A stretch of DNA of 64,000 bases. Source: Prevotella sp. Its GTDB lineage: Bacteria; Bacteroidota; Bacteroidia; Bacteroidales; Bacteroidaceae. The number at the start of each line of letters is the position of its first letter. Position 1 is the stretch's first letter. The translations under genes were made by a program, and so were the position numbers. Below, piece after piece: positions 37,151 through 45,400 of this stretch. Location: assembly GCA_017541365.1 (NCBI GenBank), contig JAFXZF010000003.1, positions 1-64,000 on the forward strand, written 5' to 3'. Below the pieces are notes generated by a model that saw only the letters and a program-made list of their open reading frames with translations, did not search any database and was not told the origin of the DNA.

Positions 37151-38512
37151 TTCTGCTCTTAGGGGTGCTACATCATCGTTCTTGCTTATGATGCGTGAGG
37201 GCAGTAGTTTGACAGGCACTATCTGGTTGTCAAGGTCGGCTTGTGGCGTGCAGAGCGTCACTCTGATATAGTTTTCGGTAAATCCTTGCAGAGCTTTGCC
37301 TCGTGAGGCTTTTTCGAAGAGCACCATAGCCTGTGTGCCTATATGGTTGTTATAAAACTCCTCCGTCTTGCGTCGCGATAGTTCGAGAAGACGCTGGCTG
37401 CGTGACTTCTTGTCCTTGTTGTCAACGATGTATGGTATCTTCAGTGCAGCAGTACCAGGTCGTTCGCTGTAGGGGAAGACATGGAGTTGGGTGACGGGCA
37501 AGCGGTCGAGTAGGGCGTATGTTTCTTCGAAATATTCGGGGCACTCACCTCTGCATCCCACCATCACGTCAACACCTATGAAGGCGTGGGGCATCGAAGA
37601 CTTTATGCGTTCTATCTTCTCAGCAAAGAGATGGGAGTCGTAGTGTCGGTGCATGAGTCGGAGTACCTCGTCGCTACCACTTTGCAGGGGTATATGAAAG
37701 TGTGGCATAAAGGCACGGCTGGTAGCGCAGTAGTCGATGAGAGAGTCGGTGATGAGGTCGGGTTCGAGACTGGAAATGCGGTAGCGCTTTATCTCCTCTA
37801 TCTCGTCGAGCGCCTTTACGAGGTCAAGAAACGACTCGCCTGTGGTGCGTCCGAAATCGCCTATGTTGACTCCTGTGAGCACTATCTCCTTGCCTCCCTC
37901 TGCAGCAACCTGACGGGCTTGTTGTACGAGCGACTCTATGGTGGGGTTGCGACTGTTGCCTCGTGCAAAGGGTATGGTGCAATAGGTGCAGAAGTAATTG
38001 CACCCGTCCTGCACCTTGAGCCAGTAGCGAGTTCGGTTGCCACGTGAGCACGATGGTGCAAAGGTGGTGATGTCCTTTACGTGGTTGGTAGCATAATAGA
38101 GAGCCACCTCCTGACCTCCCCCTGCAGGGGAGGTGTTACCATTTGAATTGAAATTCTCTGACAGAAACTGTATGAGGTTGGCTTTCTCGTTGCTGCCGAG
38201 TACCAGGCTTACTCCATCGATATGGGCTATCTTTTCAGGTTCCAACTGTGCATAACATCCTGTTACGACGATGAAGGCTCCAGGATTATCCTTTACCATT
38301 CGCCTTATCTGTTGTCGGCATTTGCTGTCGGCTACCTCTGTCACGCTGCATGTGTTGATGAGGCAGATATCCGCTTTCTCACCTTTTTCAGCGGTTTGTA
38401 CCCCCATGTCATCCAGCATCTTTGCGAAGGTGGATGTTTCGGAGAAGTTGAGTTTGCAACCGAGCGTATAGTATTTTGCTTTCTTTCCCTGAAAGGCGGA
38501 CGTATCGATCAT
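37136..38512 (-). CDS. mtaB: tRNA t6A37 methylthiotransferase MtaB, with insertion
   Basis: Radical-SAM enzyme converting t6A to ms2t6A at position 37 of ANN-decoding tRNAs. The 458 residues have the N-terminal MTTase domain (GCKLNFSET, INTCSVTEVAD, VTGCYAQ: cluster cysteines), the radical SAM motif CNYFCTYC (about 172-179) and a C-terminal TRAM domain. Residues about 124-135 (SNGNTSPAGGGQ) are an extra loop coded by a perfect palindrome. The final residues ELLNS and the stop come from octamer repeats. Frame and motifs are intact. Confidence 0.95.
   Translation of the reverse strand: MIDTSAFQGKKAKYYTLGCKLNFSETSTFAKMLDDMGVQTAEKGEKADICLINTCSVTEVADSKCRQQIRRMVKDNPGAFIVVTGCYAQLEPEKIAHIDGVSLVLGSNEKANLIQFLSENFNSNGNTSPAGGGQEVALYYATNHVKDITTFAPSCSRGNRTRYWLKVQDGCNYFCTYCTIPFARGNSRNPTIESLVQQARQVAAEGGKEIVLTGVNIGDFGRTTGESFLDLVKALDEIEEIKRYRISSLEPDLITDSLIDYCATSRAFMPHFHIPLQSGSDEVLRLMHRHYDSHLFAEKIERIKSSMPHAFIGVDVMVGCRGECPEYFEETYALLDRLPVTQLHVFPYSERPGTAALKIPYIVDNKDKKSRSQRLLELSRRKTEEFYNNHIGTQAMVLFEKASRGKALQGFTENYIRVTLCTPQADLDNQIVPVKLLPSRIISKNDDVAPLRAELLNS
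38106..38142. repeat. REP-like palindrome inside mtaB
   Basis: ACCTCCCC CTGCA GGGGAGGT (38114-38134) with a CACCTCCTG flank on the left. It is in frame in mtaB (minus strand) and falls between the two conserved domains. Confidence 0.85.
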
Positions 38513-38586
38513 TTTTGAGTGATTATGCTACCTATACCTTATTATATATATATGTACAAAAGAGGGGGTGGTAGGATTATTATATG

Positions 38587-38618
38587 CAAAAGTAATAAAA
38601 AGTCGGTGATTAGGCAAA
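38587..38618 (-). promoter_or_regulatory. promoter of mtaB
   Basis: Minus strand TTTG (38615-38618), 20 nt, TACTTTTG (38587-38594), 75 bp before the ATG. Confidence 0.75.
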
Positions 38619-38760
38619 TAAAACTTGTAAAAAGTGGCGTTTTTAGCTCTGTGTACGCACACATGCGTAATATTAACATTTGTTTGCATTCTCTAACTAT
38701 CACATTTATAGAGTATTACAAAAAAGTTACAAAAATAGTGTAAAAAAAACAATAAAAATG

Positions 38761-38792
38761 TTTGCGTGTAATGAAAAAAGTGTGTAACTTTG
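38761..38792 (+). promoter_or_regulatory. promoter of the tiny lipoprotein gene
   Basis: TTTG (38761-38764), 20 nt, TAACTTTG (38785-38792), 51 bp before the ATG. The 38519-38760 stretch before it is A/T-rich and holds only the mtaB promoter. Confidence 0.78.
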
Positions 38793-38843
38793 CATCGTTT
38801 TAATAAACAAAGATTGTTTTACAGATTTAAAAAGCTTAGAAAA

Positions 38844-38993
38844 ATGAAGAAATTAGTTTTTATGTTCGTAGCTATGGTTGCTATGTCAATGGTATCTTGT
38901 GGTAACAAGACTGAGCAGGCTGCTGGTAACGACACAGTTGATACAGCTGCAGTTGACACAGTTGCTGCTGACTCTGTTGACTCTATCGCTTAA
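38844..38993 (+). CDS. 49-residue lipoprotein
   Basis: ATG at 38844 gives MKKLVFMFVAMVAMSMVSCG, a clean lipoprotein signal with lipobox MVSC (C19), then only 30 acidic residues made of near repeats (DTVDTAAVDTVAADSVDS). An upstream in-frame ATG at 38790 overlaps the -7 box and is rejected. It has a near-consensus promoter and a strong terminator, so it is likely well expressed. The function of such tiny Bacteroidetes lipoproteins is unknown; surface or periplasmic location is inferred. Confidence 0.8.
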   Translation: MKKLVFMFVAMVAMSMVSCGNKTEQAAGNDTVDTAAVDTVAADSVDSIA

Positions 38994-39025
38994 TAGAGCA
39001 CTTAGTTTACAGAACTAAAAGGATT

Positions 39026-39065
39026 ATCACTGGTTTGACGCGAGTCATTCCAGTGATTTTTTTTT
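39026..39065 (+). terminator. terminator of the tiny lipoprotein gene
   Basis: ATCACTGG (39026-39033) pairs with CCAGTGAT (39050-39057), followed by eight T (39058-39065). Confidence 0.88.
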
Positions 39066-39105
39066 GTACTTACGTCAGCCTGCTGCCCTTGCCATGTCTT
39101 CATTT

Positions 39106-39197
39106 GTGGAAGCTAAGTATCCGCATGTGGAAGCTAAGCATCCGCACGTGGAAGCTAAGTATCCGCACGTGGAAGCAAAGTGTCTGCAAATGGAATC
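39106..39197. repeat. 21-bp minisatellite
   Basis: Four full copies and a partial one of a 21-bp unit (GTGGAAGCTAAGTATCCGCA plus one base) at 39106, 39127, 39148 and 39169, with the partial copy at 39190. The last copies are diverged. One frame would read VEAKYPH repeats, but no start, promoter or family supports a gene. Confidence 0.9.
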
Positions 39198-39216
39198 TTT
39201 CACTATAACAATAGAT

Positions 39217-39266
39217 AAAAAAAGACCCTCCAAAAGGGTCTTTCTTTGAGGTGCGTGGCGGAGTCG
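39217..39266 (-). pseudogene. duplicated tRNA-Cys 3' end plus terminator
   Basis: A 50-bp perfect copy of 39353-39402: the last 18 nt of tRNA-Cys (from CGACTCCGCC on the minus strand) and its terminator. The rest of a tRNA is absent on the other side, so this copy is not functional. The 86 bp between the copies matches no recognised gene. Confidence 0.85.
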
Positions 39267-39352
39267 TAATCGGACGCACCCCTGTGGTGCTACGCTTTTA
39301 CAAAGCTTTAGCGACTAAAAGAGCCGCCTGGCGTGTCTGACTTCGCAAGCAC

Positions 39353-39383
39353 AAAAAAAGACCCTCCAAAAGGGTCTTTCTTT
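39353..39383 (-). terminator. tRNA-Cys terminator
   Basis: AAGACCC pairs with GGGTCTT around TTTTGGA on the minus strand, with a T run (39353-39359) after it, directly downstream of the tRNA-Cys 3' end. Confidence 0.85.
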
Positions 39384-39384
39384 G

Positions 39385-39456
39385 AGGTGCGTGGCGGAGT
39401 CGAACCGCCCTGGCCGGTTTTGCAGACCGGAGACTAAACCGCTCATCCAACACACC
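39385..39456 (-). tRNA. tRNA-Cys (GCA)
   Basis: The 72 nt on the minus strand fold as a cloverleaf: acceptor GGTGTGT/ACGCACC with one G-U pair, discriminator U as expected for Cys, D-arm GATGAGCGGTTTAGTC region, anticodon loop CTGCAAA (anticodon GCA) and T-arm GGCGGTTCGACTCCGCC. CCA is not encoded. Its 3' 18 nt and terminator are duplicated downstream (39217-39266). Confidence 0.93.
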
Positions 39457-39634
39457 ATGAATGTTTTGTTCTGCTGTTCCAGTGGATACCTGTCTGCGAT
39501 TTAGCGGGTGCAAAGTTACTAAAATAATTTAAGAATGAAGAATGAAGGGTGGGGAAATGTGCTATATTTTTCATTTTTTAACAATGAAAGCAAAAAAACT
39601 TTCAGCTTTCAACCATCAACTGTCAACTTTTTTG

Positions 39635-39642
39635 TACCTTTG
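39635..39642 (+). promoter_or_regulatory. -7 element of tRNA-Leu
   Basis: TACCTTTG, 12 bp before the mature tRNA. The -33 region is made of TTCAAC/GTCAAC repeat-like sequence (39600-39630) without TTG. Confidence 0.6.
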
Positions 39643-39654
39643 CAATGATTTTTT

Positions 39655-39736
39655 GCGCCTGTGGCGAAATTGGTAGACGCGCCAGACTTAGGATCTGGTG
39701 TCTTGCGATGTGCAGGTTCGAGTCCTGTCAGGCGCA
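39655..39736 (+). tRNA. tRNA-Leu (TAG)
   Basis: The 82 nt form acceptor GCGCCTG/CAGGCGC with discriminator A, anticodon stem CCAGA/TCTGG with loop CTTAGGA (anticodon TAG, reads CUN), a long variable arm (TGTCTTGCGATG) typical of class II Leu, and T-arm GCAGGTTCGAGTCCTGT. CCA is not encoded. Confidence 0.95.
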
Positions 39737-39831
39737 CGCTCTCAATCCCCGAATGTTCCGTTTTTTGGTCATTTGGGGATTGTTGCTTTATCTTTTTAAA
39801 TACTTTTCTTCGTTGTTTCGTTTTTTTTTAG

Positions 39832-39839
39832 TAACTTTG
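39832..39839 (+). promoter_or_regulatory. -7 element of the aminotransferase gene
   Basis: TAACTTTG, 36 bp before the ATG, with TTG at 39813-39815 (16 nt, a little short). Confidence 0.55.
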
Positions 39840-39875
39840 CAACCTATTTTATAGGTATATAAAAAAACGAAAAAG

Positions 39876-41078
39876 ATGCCAGTTATTTCAGTACGTGGCG
39901 TAGAAATGCCAGAATCACCGATACGTAAACTCGCTCCCCTTGCTGCAGCAGCAAAGAAGCGTGGTGTCAAGGTGTATCACCTCAATATCGGTCAGCCCGA
40001 CCTGCCCACTCCCAAGGTAGGGCTTGATGCTCTGAAGAGCATTGACCGTACCATCCTTGAATATTCGCCCTCACAGGGTTATCAGTCATTCAGGGAGAAG
40101 ATGGTGGGTTACTATGCCAAGTATAACATCAATGTCACTGCTGACGACATCATAATAACGAGTGGCGGATCAGAGGCGATACTGTTTGCTTTTATGGCTT
40201 GCCTCAACCCTGGTGATGAGATTATCGTGCCAGAACCAGCTTATGCTAACTATATGGCGTTTGCCATCAGTGCAGGCGCCAAGATACGCACGATTGCGAC
40301 AACCATCGACGAGGGCTTCTCACTGCCTAAGGTGGAGAAGTTTGAGGAGCTCATCAACAGCCGCACCCGTGCCATCATGATATGCAATCCCAACAACCCA
40401 ACGGGTTACCTGTACACACGCAGGGAGATGAACCAAATAAGGGACTTGGTGAAGAAGTACGATCTGTACCTGTTCTCTGATGAGGTATATCGTGAGTACA
40501 TCTATACAGGCAGTCCGTATATCTCGGTATGCCACCTTGAGGGCATAGAGCAGAACACGGTGCTTATTGACTCAGTATCAAAGCGATACTCGGAGTGTGG
40601 CATACGTATAGGTGCCCTGATAACGAAGAACAAGGAGATACGTCAGGCTGTGATGAAGTTCTGCCAGGCAAGACTGTCGCCACCGTTGATAGGTCAGATA
40701 GTGGCAGAGGCATCGCTTGACGCTCCTGAAGAGTACTATCGTGACGTGTATGATGAATACGTAGAACGCCGTAAGGTGCTTATTGACGGGCTGAACCGCA
40801 TACCAGGCGTATATTCGCCGATACCGATGGGTGCTTTCTACACGATGGCACAGTTGCCTGTTGATGATGCAGAGAAATTCTGTCGCTGGTGTCTTGAGAA
40901 GTTTGAATACGAAGGGGAGACTGTCATGATGGCACCAGGAGCAGGATTCTACACCACTCCAGGCGCAGGAATTAACCAGGTACGTATAGCATACGTATTG
41001 AAGAAACCCGACTTGGAACGTGCCCTTCTCGTACTGCGTAAGGCCTTGGAGGCTTATCCAGGCAAGACAAACATGTGA
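39876..41078 (+). CDS. PLP-dependent aspartate-type aminotransferase (class I)
   Basis: The 400 residues have the fold I aminotransferase motifs: NIGQPDLPTP (substrate carboxylate), SGGSEAI, NPNNPTGYLY, FSDEVYREYIY and SVSKRYSECGIRIG with Schiff-base K236. It is in the aspartate aminotransferase I-gamma group common in Bacteroidetes; exact substrate (aspartate, or aromatic/branched amino acids) is not certain. The stop overlaps the start of the permease by one base (TGATG), so the two are probably coupled. Confidence 0.92.
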   Translation: MPVISVRGVEMPESPIRKLAPLAAAAKKRGVKVYHLNIGQPDLPTPKVGLDALKSIDRTILEYSPSQGYQSFREKMVGYYAKYNINVTADDIIITSGGSEAILFAFMACLNPGDEIIVPEPAYANYMAFAISAGAKIRTIATTIDEGFSLPKVEKFEELINSRTRAIMICNPNNPTGYLYTRREMNQIRDLVKKYDLYLFSDEVYREYIYTGSPYISVCHLEGIEQNTVLIDSVSKRYSECGIRIGALITKNKEIRQAVMKFCQARLSPPLIGQIVAEASLDAPEEYYRDVYDEYVERRKVLIDGLNRIPGVYSPIPMGAFYTMAQLPVDDAEKFCRWCLEKFEYEGETVMMAPGAGFYTTPGAGINQVRIAYVLKKPDLERALLVLRKALEAYPGKTNM

Positions 41079-42346
41079 TGAACCTGCCATTCTACATAGC
41101 ACGTCATCTGTACGCTGCAGGTGATAACTCGCACAAGGTTAGCAAACCTGCTATACGCATCGCTATGTTGGGCATTGCCCTTGGTGTGGCAGTGATGATA
41201 ATCTCGGTATCTGTGGTGCTGGGATTCAAGCATACCATAAGAGATAAGGTGGTGGGATTTGGCAGTCACATCGTGGTGGCAAACTACATGACCCTGCAGA
41301 CGGCAGACCAGACGCAGCCTATCAATGCCACAGACTCAGTGGTGAAGGTGCTGAAGGGTATCAAGGGGGTGAGACATGTAGGAAGATACTCACACAAACA
41401 GGGAGTGCTGAAGACAGACAAGGACTTTCTTGGCGTGATATTCAAGGGCATAGGTGAAGACTTTGATACTACATTCGTCGCCTCCAGTATAGTACAAGGT
41501 GCTATGCCGTCACTAAGCCAGAGTAAGAACACCCGTAAAATGGTGGTGTCAAAGGCGATAGCTCAGAAACTGCATCTTAAGGTTGGCAGTAAGGTATATG
41601 CCTATTTCCTTGGCGATGGCGACGTAAAGACGAGGCTATTTGAGGTTGCTGCCATATATCAGACAAACCTCACCAAGTATGATGATGCCTACTGCTTCGT
41701 GGACCTGTACACCGTAAGCCGCCTCAATGGTTGGACATGCGACAAGGCTGAGGGAAAGGTGGAAGTGACGGGATGCGAGTTGCTCGTAAATGATTTCGAC
41801 AGCATCGATGTCGTAGAGGACAGAATCATAGACCACGTAAATAAAACCCTCGATGATGAGGGACATACACTGTCATCATTGACTATCAAGGAGATGAGTC
41901 CGCAGATATTCTCATGGTTGGACTTGCTTGACCTCAACGTATGGATAATACTTGCGCTGATGGTGTGTGTGGCTGGCGTGACAATGATAAGCGGACTGCT
42001 CATAATAATACTTGAGCGTACCTCGATGATAGGACTGATGAAAGCCATGGGCGCACGTAATGCGCTGATAAGGAAGACCTTCCGATGGCTGGCGCTATTC
42101 ATAGTGCTCAAAGGTATCGTCATAGGCAATATAATAGGAATAGGGCTGTGCCTACTGCAACAGCATACGGGCATCGTGAAACTCGACGCTGAGACGTATT
42201 ACGTGGCAGAAGCTCCGATAGAGCTGAGTTGGACGGTCATACTGCTGCTTAATGTGGCAACGCTGATAATAAGTATTGTAGCTCTCGTGCTACCCAGTTT
42301 CTTTGCCTCTATGGTAAAACCGGCACAGACGATGAGGGTAGAGTAA
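41078..42346 (+). CDS. ABC transporter permease of the LolC/LolE (FtsX) family
   Basis: Inner-membrane subunit of a lipoprotein-releasing or MacB-type ABC system. The 422 residues have an N-terminal helix (about 28-48, GIALGVAVMIISVSVVLGF), a periplasmic MacB-PCD-like domain (about 50-275) and three C-terminal helices (about 288-312, 340-365, 385-410) of the FtsX domain. A GTG three bases upstream is also open. No ATPase gene is adjacent, so its LolD partner must be elsewhere. Substrate is inferred from family only. Confidence 0.9.
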   Translation: MNLPFYIARHLYAAGDNSHKVSKPAIRIAMLGIALGVAVMIISVSVVLGFKHTIRDKVVGFGSHIVVANYMTLQTADQTQPINATDSVVKVLKGIKGVRHVGRYSHKQGVLKTDKDFLGVIFKGIGEDFDTTFVASSIVQGAMPSLSQSKNTRKMVVSKAIAQKLHLKVGSKVYAYFLGDGDVKTRLFEVAAIYQTNLTKYDDAYCFVDLYTVSRLNGWTCDKAEGKVEVTGCELLVNDFDSIDVVEDRIIDHVNKTLDDEGHTLSSLTIKEMSPQIFSWLDLLDLNVWIILALMVCVAGVTMISGLLIIILERTSMIGLMKAMGARNALIRKTFRWLALFIVLKGIVIGNIIGIGLCLLQQHTGIVKLDAETYYVAEAPIELSWTVILLLNVATLIISIVALVLPSFFASMVKPAQTMRVE

Positions 42347-42402
42347 GGGCTCGCTCCTGGAGCTAAAGTAATAAGTAAGAAGTAAAAAAGTAATAAAAAT
42401 AG

Positions 42403-45400
42403 ATGAGTAAGAAATTTGCAGAGCATAAGAGTCTTAACCTTGTTGAGACCAATAATGAGATACTTGCAGAGTGGGAGAAGAATGACGTCTTCCACAAGAG
42501 CATCACAGAAAAAGAAGGATGTCCGCAATTCGTATTCTTTGAGGGACCTCCCTCTGCCAATGGTCACCCTGGCATACACCACGTGATGGGACGTACTATA
42601 AAGGATACGTTTCTGAGGTATAAGACCATGAAGGGCTATCAGGTAAAACGCAAGGCTGGCTGGGATACACACGGTCTGCCCGTGGAACTCTCGGTGGAGA
42701 AGTCACTCGGTATAACCAAGGAGGATATAGGCAAGAAAATCAGCGTTGACGACTACAACGATGCCTGCCGCAAAAACGTGATGATGTACACCAACGAGTG
42801 GACACAGCTGACAAACAAGATGGGATACTGGGTTGACCTGGAGCATCCTTACATCACTTACGATATCAAGTACATAGAGTCATTGTGGTATCTGCTCAAG
42901 CAGCTCTACAACAAGGGACTGCTCTATAAGGGTTACACCATACAGCCATACTCACCAGCAGCAGGAACGGGACTGTCATCACACGAGTTGAATCAGCCAG
43001 GCTGCTATCGTGACGTGAAGGATACCACGGTGACGGCACAGTTTAGGGTTGAGAAGAGTTCATTAAGCTCTCAACTCTCAACTCTCAACTCTCAACTTCC
43101 CGTTTACATCCTCGCATGGACCACTACACCGTGGACTCTGCCATCTAATACCGCTCTCTGCGTAGGTCCAAAGATAGACTACGTAGCGGTGAAGGGACGT
43201 AATCCATATACTGACGAAGAGGCTGTGTATATCATCGCCGAGGCACGTCTTAGTTCGTACTTCAAAAACGAAAACGATAACGATAACGAAAGCCAGGTTG
43301 AGGTGCTGTGGAAAGGCACGGGTGCCGACCTCGTTGGCTTGCGCTATGAGCAACTGATGCCTTGGGTTAAGCCTTCCGCTCTCGAGGGTGATAAGGTGGT
43401 TGATAAGTCTGCTGACGCCTTCCGCGTAATCCCTGGTGACTATGTGACCACTGAGGATGGTACGGGTATAGTACACATTGCTCCAACCTTCGGTGCTGAC
43501 GATGCCAAGGTGGCAAAGGATGCAGGCATCCCCTCGCTGTTTATCCTCGACAAGGCTGGTGACACGCGTCCTATGGTTGATTTCCAAGGTAAGTACTTTG
43601 TCAAGGACGACATTGACTCTCAGTTCTGCGAGTTGTGCGTCAATGAAAGCTACTGGAAGCACTCCGGCGACTACGTCAAGAATGCTTACGACCCCAAGTA
43701 TAACGTTGACGGCAAATACGACGAGAAGGCAGCCGCAAAGGATATGGACCTTAACGTGGTGATATGCCTTGAGATGAAGGAAGAGGGCAGTGCTTTCAAG
43801 ATAGAGAAGCACGTGCACAACTACCCTCACTGCTGGCGTACGGACAAACCCGTGCTCTATTATCCGCTTGACTCGTGGTTCATACGTTCTACGGCGAAGA
43901 AAGACCGTATGTTTGAACTCAACAAGACCATCAACTGGCATCCAGAGTCAACAGGTACGGGACGCTTTGGCAAGTGGCTCGAGAACCTCAACGACTGGAA
44001 TCTTTCACGCTCCCGCTACTGGGGTACTCCGCTTCCTATATGGCGCAACCGCGATACCAAGGAGGAGATATGCATAGGCAGTTTGGAGGAACTCTACAAC
44101 GAGATAGAGAAGGCTGTTGCAGCAGGCGTGATGGAGAGCAATCCGCTGAAGGACAAGGGATTTGTACCAGGCGACATGAGTCAGGAGAACTATGATCGTA
44201 TAGATATACACCGTCCATACGTGGATTATATCAAACTCGTGGGCAAGGATGGCAGCGTGTTGACGCGTGAGCTCGACCTCATCGATGTGTGGTTTGACTC
44301 TGGCGCTATGCCATATGCACAGATACACTACCCATTTGAGAATAAAGAACTCGTAGATAACAATTTAGCCTATCCTGCTGATTTCATAGCAGAAGGCGTT
44401 GACCAGACACGCGGATGGTTCTTCACCCTCCATGCAATCGGAACGATGGTGTTTGATAGCGTGGCATTCAAGAACGTGATCTCAAATGGTTTGGTGCTCG
44501 ACAAGAACGGCATAAAGATGTCGAAGCGCTTGGGCAATGTCATCAATCCGTTTGAGTGTATAGACACCTACGGAACGGATGCTGTGCGTTGGTATATGGT
44601 TACCAATTCCAGTCCTTGGGACAACCTCTCCTTTGACCCTGATGGAGTGAAGGAGGTGACGTCAAGCTTCTTCATCAAGCTCTATCAGGCATACTCATTC
44701 TTCACACTTTATGCAAATGTTGACGGCTTTGAGTATAAGGAGGCTGATATAGAATACAGCAAGCGTCCCGACTTTGACCGTTGGTTGCTCTCTGAACTCA
44801 ATACACTCGTGAAGGATGTTGACAAGTATCTCGCCAACTACGACGTGACACCTGCAGGACGATTGATACAGAGTTTCGTTATCGACAAACTCTCCAACTG
44901 GTACATACGCCTGAACAAAAAGCGTTTCTGGGGTGGGGGAATGACTGATGACAAACTCTCTGCTTACCAGACCCTATATACATGTATAGAGACTCTGGCA
45001 CGACTCATCGCACCAGTTTCGCCATTCTATGCTGACCGTCTCTTCAAGGACCTCAATGAGGTGACAGGGCGTGACAGCGCTGTTAGCGTGCATCTTGCAA
45101 ACTTCCCCGAGGCAGAGGAGTCATACATCGATACCGAACTGGAAGCTGCCATGCAGGTTGCCATGCAGGTTACCTCTATGGTGCTCTCACTCCGCAAGAA
45201 GGTTAAGATGCCAGTAATACAGGCACTACAGACTATATCTATACCTGCTGGCGATACACAACTTCGTGAGCGTATAGAGCGTATGAAGGGTGTTATCCTC
45301 GCCGAGACTAATGTCAAGGAACTCTCATTTATCGATGACGATTCGAATATGCAACTCGTCAAGAAGGTGAAGTGCAACTTCCGCGTTATGGGTAAGAAGT

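Noticed and set aside
38519..38743. A 74-codon ORF upstream of the tiny lipoprotein
   Set aside because: Covers the mtaB promoter on the other strand, is A/T-driven and has no family features.
39106..39197. CRISPR array
   Set aside because: The repeats are directly adjacent without spacers and no cas gene is in the window.
39064..39249. ORF reading the 21-bp minisatellite as VEAKYPH repeats
   Set aside because: No start signals, adjacent to a terminator, and the frame exists only because the unit is 21 bp.
39267..39352. A second tRNA between the duplicated tRNA-Cys ends
   Set aside because: No cloverleaf could be formed in either orientation; only the 18-nt tRNA end is shared.
42199..42672. 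Minus-strand ORF spanning the permease-ileS gap
   Set aside because: Antisense to two well-supported genes with a low-complexity Leu/Phe stretch; no independent support.
43078..43941. A 287-codon minus-strand ORF inside ileS
   Set aside because: Shadow of the ileS coding frame; begins in repeat DNA and has no recognisable domain.
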